From the NCBI GenBank assembly GCA_965249745.1, contig OZ252252.1, forward strand, positions 2,418,001 to 2,482,000: a stretch of DNA of 64,000 nt, read 5' to 3'. Within the stretch, counting starts at the first letter, position 1, and every line of letters begins with the position of its first letter. This DNA comes from JANYHH01 sp965249745. GTDB taxonomy: Bacteria; Deinococcota; Deinococci; Deinococcales; JAAFIG01. Positions 59,897 to 64,000 of this stretch are shown one piece after another. The notes under the pieces were generated by a model. It did no database searches. It was not told the DNA's origin and saw only the letters and a list, made by a program, of their open reading frames with translations. The translations under genes were made by a program, and so were the position numbers.

Positions 59897-60361
59897 TTAT
59901 TTGTTTTCGGGAGCCTTGAACTGCGCGTAGCCGCCCGAATCGGTGAAGGCCTTCTCCAATTCGTCCACGTCACGCGTCGGGCTGCTGAGGCTGTTGCCGG
60001 GCAGGGTTCCCGCGTAAACCTCGAGTGCGTCAGGATACCCGTCGCCGTCGCTGTCGAGCTTCTTGACCAGCACCTTGTATAGGGCGTTCTTGATCCGCTG
60101 ATCGGAGGGCAACGAGGTGCTTTCGCGGCGGAAGGTCTCGCGCAGGTTCAGGCCGAACGGGTTCCACGGCGCGGCCCCGGTGCTGTTGATGTGACAGTAC
60201 GTGCAGGCCACGACTCGAGTACCATCCTCGCGGTCAGGCTCGAGCTTGTACTGCGCCACGGCCGCCAGTCGGTACGTGTTCTTGGCGCTGCCCGCTCCGG
60301 CCAGCAGAACCGCCGCACCGAGGACGACCCCTATTGAGGCTTGTTTGAAGGTGATGCTCAT
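59897..60361 (-). CDS. Secreted cytochrome-like protein with CxxCH and a calcium-binding-type loop
   Basis: 154 aa from the ATG at 60361. Signal peptide about 1-26 (VVLGAAVLLAGAGSA). CTYCH (53-57) is a single c-type heme motif. Near 103-118, DSDGDGYPDALEVYAG is a thrombospondin-type-3/EF-hand-like Ca loop. The pairing of a heme site with a TSP3-type loop in so small a protein is unusual; a Met axial ligand is not evident, although a Met in the N-terminal region is. TACCTT (60368-60373) lies 6 nt before the ATG. Possibly a periplasmic electron carrier. Confidence 0.7.
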   Translation of the reverse strand: MSITFKQASIGVVLGAAVLLAGAGSAKNTYRLAAVAQYKLEPDREDGTRVVACTYCHINSTGAAPWNPFGLNLRETFRRESTSLPSDQRIKNALYKVLVKKLDSDGDGYPDALEVYAGTLPGNSLSSPTRDVDELEKAFTDSGGYAQFKAPENK

Positions 60362-60367
60362 GCCTTC

Positions 60368-60373
60368 AAGGTA
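60368..60373 (-). promoter_or_regulatory. -10 box of a leaderless promoter (CxxCH protein)
   Basis: TACCTT on the minus strand, 6 nt before the ATG at 60361. Confidence 0.5.
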
Positions 60374-60460
60374 CATCATCGCGGCGTAGCGAAGCGGTCA
60401 ACGGCAACGCTCAACTCTTGAGTCAGCCTTTACTGATGCCAGAAACGGGTGTGTTTGGGT

Positions 60461-61039
60461 TTATGGAAAGAGTGCCTTGATTGGGTAGCCGGAGACGCTG
60501 ACGAACAGGTCCTTGATCGCGTACTGAACCGTGCTGTTCGGCGTGGCGCTGGCTTGAATGCGAACCCCGTACCTGAACTTGCCGCTCTCGATAGCCTTGA
60601 ACGCCTGTTGCTGCGCCGGGTCGCTCGAGCTGGCGCTGAGATTGGCTTCGGCGGCGAAGCTCGCGCCGCTGGTGGTGCTGGTCAGCACCTTGTACTGAGC
60701 TGTGTAAATATCAGTTGCGTTGTCCGGGGCGATATAGAGGTCCAGGGTTCCGGTGGCGCTCGTGCTGAGCGTCAAGCTGGCTTTGAACTTTACGGCCGTC
60801 AGAAAGCTCAGCGCGGGCAGGCTGAGCTGACCGCCGTTCGCGTCGTTGCAGTTCGTGGCGTCGCCGTCGTCATCCGGCAGTCGGCAGTCGAGAGTCCCCA
60901 GTCCTGAAACCGGGAAGCTACCGCTGCGGCTCGAGGCGGGCACGAAACTGGCCCCGTCCAGATTAAACGTCAGCAGGCTCTTCGTGCTGCAAGCACCGAG
61001 CGCCACGGCAGCGAGGGTCAAGAAGAAGATTTTGTTCAT
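60461..61039 (-). CDS. Lipoprotein of unknown function
   Basis: 192 aa. MNKIFFLTLAAVALGAC is a lipoprotein signal (lipobox ALGAC). The rest is beta-rich with Ser/Thr/Ala (FKASLTLSTSATGTLDLYIAPD, TSTTSGASFAAEANLSASSS). No family recognised. AAGGGGG site upstream. It follows the barrel protein gene by 11 bp on the same strand, so they are probably one operon and may work together in the outer envelope. Confidence 0.6.
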   Translation of the reverse strand: MNKIFFLTLAAVALGACSTKSLLTFNLDGASFVPASSRSGSFPVSGLGTLDCRLPDDDGDATNCNDANGGQLSLPALSFLTAVKFKASLTLSTSATGTLDLYIAPDNATDIYTAQYKVLTSTTSGASFAAEANLSASSSDPAQQQAFKAIESGKFRYGVRIQASATPNSTVQYAIKDLFVSVSGYPIKALFP

Positions 61040-61050
61040 AGTTAACCCCC

Positions 61051-62442
61051 TTAAAAGCCGAAGCGAACAGCCAGCGCAACGCCGAAATCGGTGTAGTTGT
61101 AAAACGGAGCCTGATGCGTGGTCAGCGCCAGATCCAGCCCAAACCCAGTGGTTAGGTCGAAGCCTGCCCCGAGTCCAACCCGCAGACCGTTGTCAAACCC
61201 CAACCCGGCTCGAGCGATGAACGGCCCCCACTGACCCTCTGCCCCTAGGTGCAGGGCCAGCACACCGCGCCCGAACTGGGCGTCAGCCAGGGCCAGCACC
61301 CGAAAGCCACCGTCCAGGCTGAAGGTGCCTGCCACGTTCAGCGTCACCAGTGGGTTGAAGGCGGCCGCCGAACGCGTCGCCGCAACCGGACTCGAGGTTC
61401 CAGATTGATCTATGACCTGCTCGGTTCCCTGCCACGAGTACAGGTCCAAGGCCCCGACGACGCCCAGCCCGACCGTCAGTTTTTGCAGGGTCGGTTCGCC
61501 CAGCGTGGCTCCGGGAATGTCAGCCGCGACGCCCAAGTCCAAATTCAACCCGAAGCCGAAACCGCCGTTTGTAGGGTCGGCCCGGAATAACCTCACCGAA
61601 TAGCTCGGGGTGCTTTTCGTCAGCTCCCCGCTCGAGTCAGCTTTGACCGCGCCGCTGGCGGTCGCTTCAAAATAGGCCAGGCCGTAAAAACCGCCACCGC
61701 GCCCGCCCGCGTAGACCGTGGCTCCGGGAACGGTGATTGGGAAGGCGGTCGCCACGTCGAAGCTGATGCCGGTCGCCGCCTGCGCCTGTCCGACGACCGC
61801 CTGCGGGTAGTTCTTGTTCGGCGTCAAACGGCCACCATTGGCAATCAGGTCCGCCTGAAGCGTCGGATCAACCGCCAGGCTTGGACCGCTGACGTTGACG
61901 AACAGACCCAGACCAATGCTCACGGGGCCCACAGAGAACGGCACGCGGAACAGTGGCGTTGCCCCGACCGCCGAGGCGCTGCTGGCCGCGTTGACCGAGG
62001 CCCCCGACGAGAAGCTGTACGCCAGTGGCACGCCGTTCTCATCGGTCAGTGAAACTCCGGTGGAGGAGATGTTGACATTGATCTCCCTCGGGGCGGGAAC
62101 CGGATTCAGAATCAAGGTATTCAGATGGGTTGCCTGATCGAAGGCGGCCAGCACGTTGAATTCCGGCGAGTTCGGATTGCTAGGGTCGCTGTACCGCTTT
62201 GGGTTCGTGGCAAAATCCAGCAGGTTCAGTTGCGGGTTGACGAAGAAATTCAGCAAGCCTAACGGCAGGACCAGCCCACCGCCGCGCCCATCGCCCGGAT
62301 AGGCGGCGAAGGCCGGATTGAAGGCCGCCAGATTGGACCCCGGAACCAGGGCCCCACCCATCCCGAGGCTGCGAACATCTTGCGCCTGCGCCGCCGCCGC
62401 AAGCAGTACGCTCGCGCCGATCACGGTCAAAAATCGTTTCAT
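61051..62442 (-). CDS. Outer-membrane beta-barrel protein (TraF/PorV-like, UPF0164-like)
   Basis: 463 aa. Signal peptide about 1-20 (LTVIGASVLLAAAAQAQ), then DVRSLGMGGALVPGSNLAAFNPA, the LGMGGA..A..NPA start seen in TraF, PorV and FadL-like barrels. The body has about 12-14 amphipathic strands (VYAGGRGGGFYGLAYFEATA, FNPLVTLNVAGTFSLDGGFRVLALADAQFG) and ends with a C-terminal aromatic residue, VRFGF, as for barrel insertion. Likely an outer-membrane pore or assembly factor. First gene of a two-gene operon with the lipoprotein. Confidence 0.75.
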   Translation of the reverse strand: MKRFLTVIGASVLLAAAAQAQDVRSLGMGGALVPGSNLAAFNPAFAAYPGDGRGGGLVLPLGLLNFFVNPQLNLLDFATNPKRYSDPSNPNSPEFNVLAAFDQATHLNTLILNPVPAPREINVNISSTGVSLTDENGVPLAYSFSSGASVNAASSASAVGATPLFRVPFSVGPVSIGLGLFVNVSGPSLAVDPTLQADLIANGGRLTPNKNYPQAVVGQAQAATGISFDVATAFPITVPGATVYAGGRGGGFYGLAYFEATASGAVKADSSGELTKSTPSYSVRLFRADPTNGGFGFGLNLDLGVAADIPGATLGEPTLQKLTVGLGVVGALDLYSWQGTEQVIDQSGTSSPVAATRSAAAFNPLVTLNVAGTFSLDGGFRVLALADAQFGRGVLALHLGAEGQWGPFIARAGLGFDNGLRVGLGAGFDLTTGFGLDLALTTHQAPFYNYTDFGVALAVRFGF

Positions 62443-62614
62443 GTCCCCCCTTGTTACCCCTGGCGTCTCGAGACCAGGGTACCGATGAACGCCTTTACAT
62501 AGAGTTCTCTCGTAAGACTATTTTCTCGTAGCGTTTCGTCCGAGCGCATCATACGAGGGCGACCAGGCTGATTCATGTGTAAATCACCTTTCAGGCTCAT
62601 GACGGTCCTGATTC

Positions 62615-63298
62615 TCAGAGTACGATCCGCCCATCCTCGAGCCGCAAGATATCGTCGGCCCGGCCCGCCAGCGCCTCGTCGTGGGTGACGACGACCACGG
62701 CGGCGTTCTCCGAGTGCGCCAGATCCACTAGCATCATGAACACCCGTTCGGCGTTGTGGCGGTCCAAGCTCCCCGTGGGTTCGTCCGCCAGCACCAGACT
62801 CGGTTTTGTGCAGAGCGCCCGCGCCAGCGCGACGCGTTGCCGCTCGCCGCCAGAGAGGGCGCGCGGGTAAAATGTAGCGCGATTCCCCAGGCCGACCCGT
62901 TCCAGCAGGGCCACCGCTCGAGCCTGGTCGGGTTGACCGACGATCATGCCGGGTAGCATCACGTTCTGCAAGGTCGTTAGGTCTTCCAGGAGGTAGTGAT
63001 GCTGAAAGATCAGTCCGACCTGACGCGCCCGCCGGGCCGCCAGCGCCTCTTGCGACAGCCCATTCAGCGATGTGCCCGCCCAGACGACCTCGCCACCGCT
63101 CGGACGCTCCAAGGCCCCTAGCAGGTGCAGCAGAGTACTCTTGCCACTGCCGCTCGGGCCGAGTACCGCCAGCACCCGCCCAGCTTGCAAACTGAAGGAA
63201 ACGCCGCGCAAAATTTCGACGTTCCCAACCGCGCTCGGGTACGACTGGCGCAAGTCCCTGACCTCGAGAGCAGTCGCAGCGGCTAGGCTCGAGTTCAT
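62615..63298 (-). CDS. ABC transporter ATP-binding protein (LolD/MacB type)
   Basis: 227 aa from the ATG at 63298; a GTG at 63316 is the alternative. Walker A GPSGSGKST, LIFQHHYLLEDLTTLQNVMLP, signature ALSGGERQRVALARAL, Walker B LVLADEPTGSLD and VVTHDEAL. The LolD/MacB hallmark DEPTGSLD is present. It would pair with an FtsX-like permease, which is expected further along beyond the window or nearby but is not visible. Function: lipoprotein release or export of small molecules. Confidence 0.9.
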   Translation of the reverse strand: MNSSLAAATALEVRDLRQSYPSAVGNVEILRGVSFSLQAGRVLAVLGPSGSGKSTLLHLLGALERPSGGEVVWAGTSLNGLSQEALAARRARQVGLIFQHHYLLEDLTTLQNVMLPGMIVGQPDQARAVALLERVGLGNRATFYPRALSGGERQRVALARALCTKPSLVLADEPTGSLDRHNAERVFMMLVDLAHSENAAVVVVTHDEALAGRADDILRLEDGRIVL

Positions 63299-63375
63299 CG
63301 CGGGGCAGCCTATCACGGGGATTCTCGGCTTGAGCCTGGTAACTTTGGTTTGAGTTGCGGGGCTGTTTGAAGTGT

Positions 63376-63381
63376 TAAAAT
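63376..63381 (+). promoter_or_regulatory. -10 box of a leaderless promoter (Crp/Fnr gene)
   Basis: TAAAAT, 6 nt before the ATG at 63388. Confidence 0.55.
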
Positions 63382-63387
63382 TGACGA

Positions 63388-64000
63388 ATGGTCAAGGATT
63401 TCGTCAGAAACGCACTCTCGAAGTCCCCGCTGTTCGCCAAGTCCTTGGACGCCGCCGTTCAGATGGCGATGGAGGCCGCGACGGTCAGAACCTACGCGGC
63501 CGACAGCGAAATCTTCCGCGAGGACGACCCCGGTGAGGCTGTCTATCTCATCACTGAGGGTCGCGTCAAGGTCTCGAGGGCCAACCTGGAAGGGCGCGAG
63601 CGCATCTTCACGATTCTGACACCCCCGGAAGTTCTGGGGGAGATGGCCGTCATCAACGGTTCACCGCGCACCGCGACCGCCTACTGCTTGGACAACGTGA
63701 CGACGGTCGTGATGTACCGCGAGGACTTGCGGGCGATCATGGAACGCCACCCGGTCGTCCTGTGGAATATGGCGAGCGTCCTCGCCCGGCGGTTGGGGGA
63801 AATGAACCGCGAGGTCGAGATGCTTTCGTTCTCGAGCACCCAGGCTTGCGTGGCATATGCGCTGCAAAGCCTGCACCTACGCGGCGCGTTCAAGGCGGGC
63901 AAGGACGGTCTGCCGACCTTGGAGTTCACCCATCAGGACCTGGCCAACCGGACCGGGAACAGCCGGGAAACGATTACTCGGGTGTTGAAGGACTTGGAGC
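63388..64000 (+). CDS. Crp/Fnr-family regulator, 3' end cut by the window
   Basis: At least 204 aa, still open at the window edge. Starts at the ATG 6 nt behind TAAAAT. cNMP-binding domain with YLITEGRVKVSRANLEGRERIFTILTPPEVLGEMAVINGSPRTATAYCL (the GEMAVI..SPRTATA segment matches the Crp cAMP pocket, with Arg-Thr), a helical linker, and the HTH HQDLANRTGNSRETITRVLKDLE. The family includes Deinococcus DdrI, a cAMP-responsive regulator; the resemblance here is to that group by domain only. No stop is seen, so the C-terminal tail is unknown. Confidence 0.88.
   Translation, partial: MVKDFVRNALSKSPLFAKSLDAAVQMAMEAATVRTYAADSEIFREDDPGEAVYLITEGRVKVSRANLEGRERIFTILTPPEVLGEMAVINGSPRTATAYCLDNVTTVVMYREDLRAIMERHPVVLWNMASVLARRLGEMNREVEMLSFSSTQACVAYALQSLHLRGAFKAGKDGLPTLEFTHQDLANRTGNSRETITRVLKDLE

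Overview
The window reads as chromosomal DNA from a member of the Deinococcota (Deinococcus-Thermus phylum), probably order Deinococcales; I cannot name a genus. Evidence: a LysW-type amino-acid carrier hydrolase (LysK), a poxvirus-type topoisomerase IB, a TAHPTE-type PEP carboxylase, two Crp/Fnr regulators, and a promoter style in which a TANNNT -10 box sits 5-8 nt before the start codon of about 20 genes, implying leaderless mRNAs as described for Deinococcus. GC is moderately high (about 60% by eye). The palindrome CTCGAG is everywhere, in genes and between them, at about 4-5 copies per kb (hand count about 47 in the first 10.3 kb, against roughly 3 expected from base composition). No rRNA, tRNA, CRISPR array, transposase or prophage gene was seen.

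1-16062 is one long plus-strand carbohydrate locus. It holds two GH114-type (endo-alpha-1,4-polygalactosaminidase family) secreted proteins, a CUT1 sugar ABC importer with two paralogous binding proteins but no ATPase, a PfkB-type (tagatose-6-P/1-phosphofructokinase) kinase, a BadF/GlcNAc-kinase-type amino-sugar kinase, an AgaS/GlmS-like SIS deaminase-isomerase, a class II ketose-bisphosphate aldolase, a Gfo/Idh/MocA dehydrogenase, a DUF4874/DUF4832 lipoprotein and a GH4 alpha-galactosidase-like enzyme. Together they can be read as a pathway from alpha-1,4-galactosamine polymer to GalN, GalN-6-P, tagatose-6-P, tagatose-1,6-bisP and triose phosphates. No deacetylase is present, which fits a de-N-acetylated polymer. 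An AlbA_2/ATPase-type regulator follows (16181-17929).

18194-24928 holds a flavoprotein reductase, a beta/gamma-crystallin-like lipoprotein, a BTAD/TPR (SARP-like) regulator, a subtilase-fold lipoprotein that seems to lack its catalytic Asp, and thiamine pyrophosphokinase. 24967-30712 holds a TetR/NAD(P)H-quinone reductase pair, an MFS-rhodanese operon, lysK, and a small secreted protein with an SLH-like motif. 30826-36874 is a plus-strand run: B12-binding protein, double VOC protein, topoisomerase IB, CDP-alcohol phosphatidyltransferase, Nudix hydrolase, SDR and FolE2, closed by a clear terminator.

37160-46854 holds an alpha/beta-hydrolase fold protein with a degenerate nucleophile elbow, a small beta-barrel-like protein, a MarR regulator with its probable operator in front of a Tat-exported multicopper oxidase, a peptide-type ABC importer (binding protein and two permeases, no ATPase) and, divergently, a polar amino-acid ABC permease plus ATPase with no binding protein. 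46968-56774 holds mostly housekeeping genes: ppc with a YmdB-type phosphoesterase, glutaminyl cyclase, GNAT, Crp, M24 peptidase, MFS and a MerR-like regulator. 57182-62442 is a surface-protein group (LURP-one-like protein, large secreted beta-rich protein, cytochrome-like CxxCH protein, lipoprotein, outer-membrane barrel). The window closes with a LolD-type ABC ATPase and a truncated Crp/Fnr gene.
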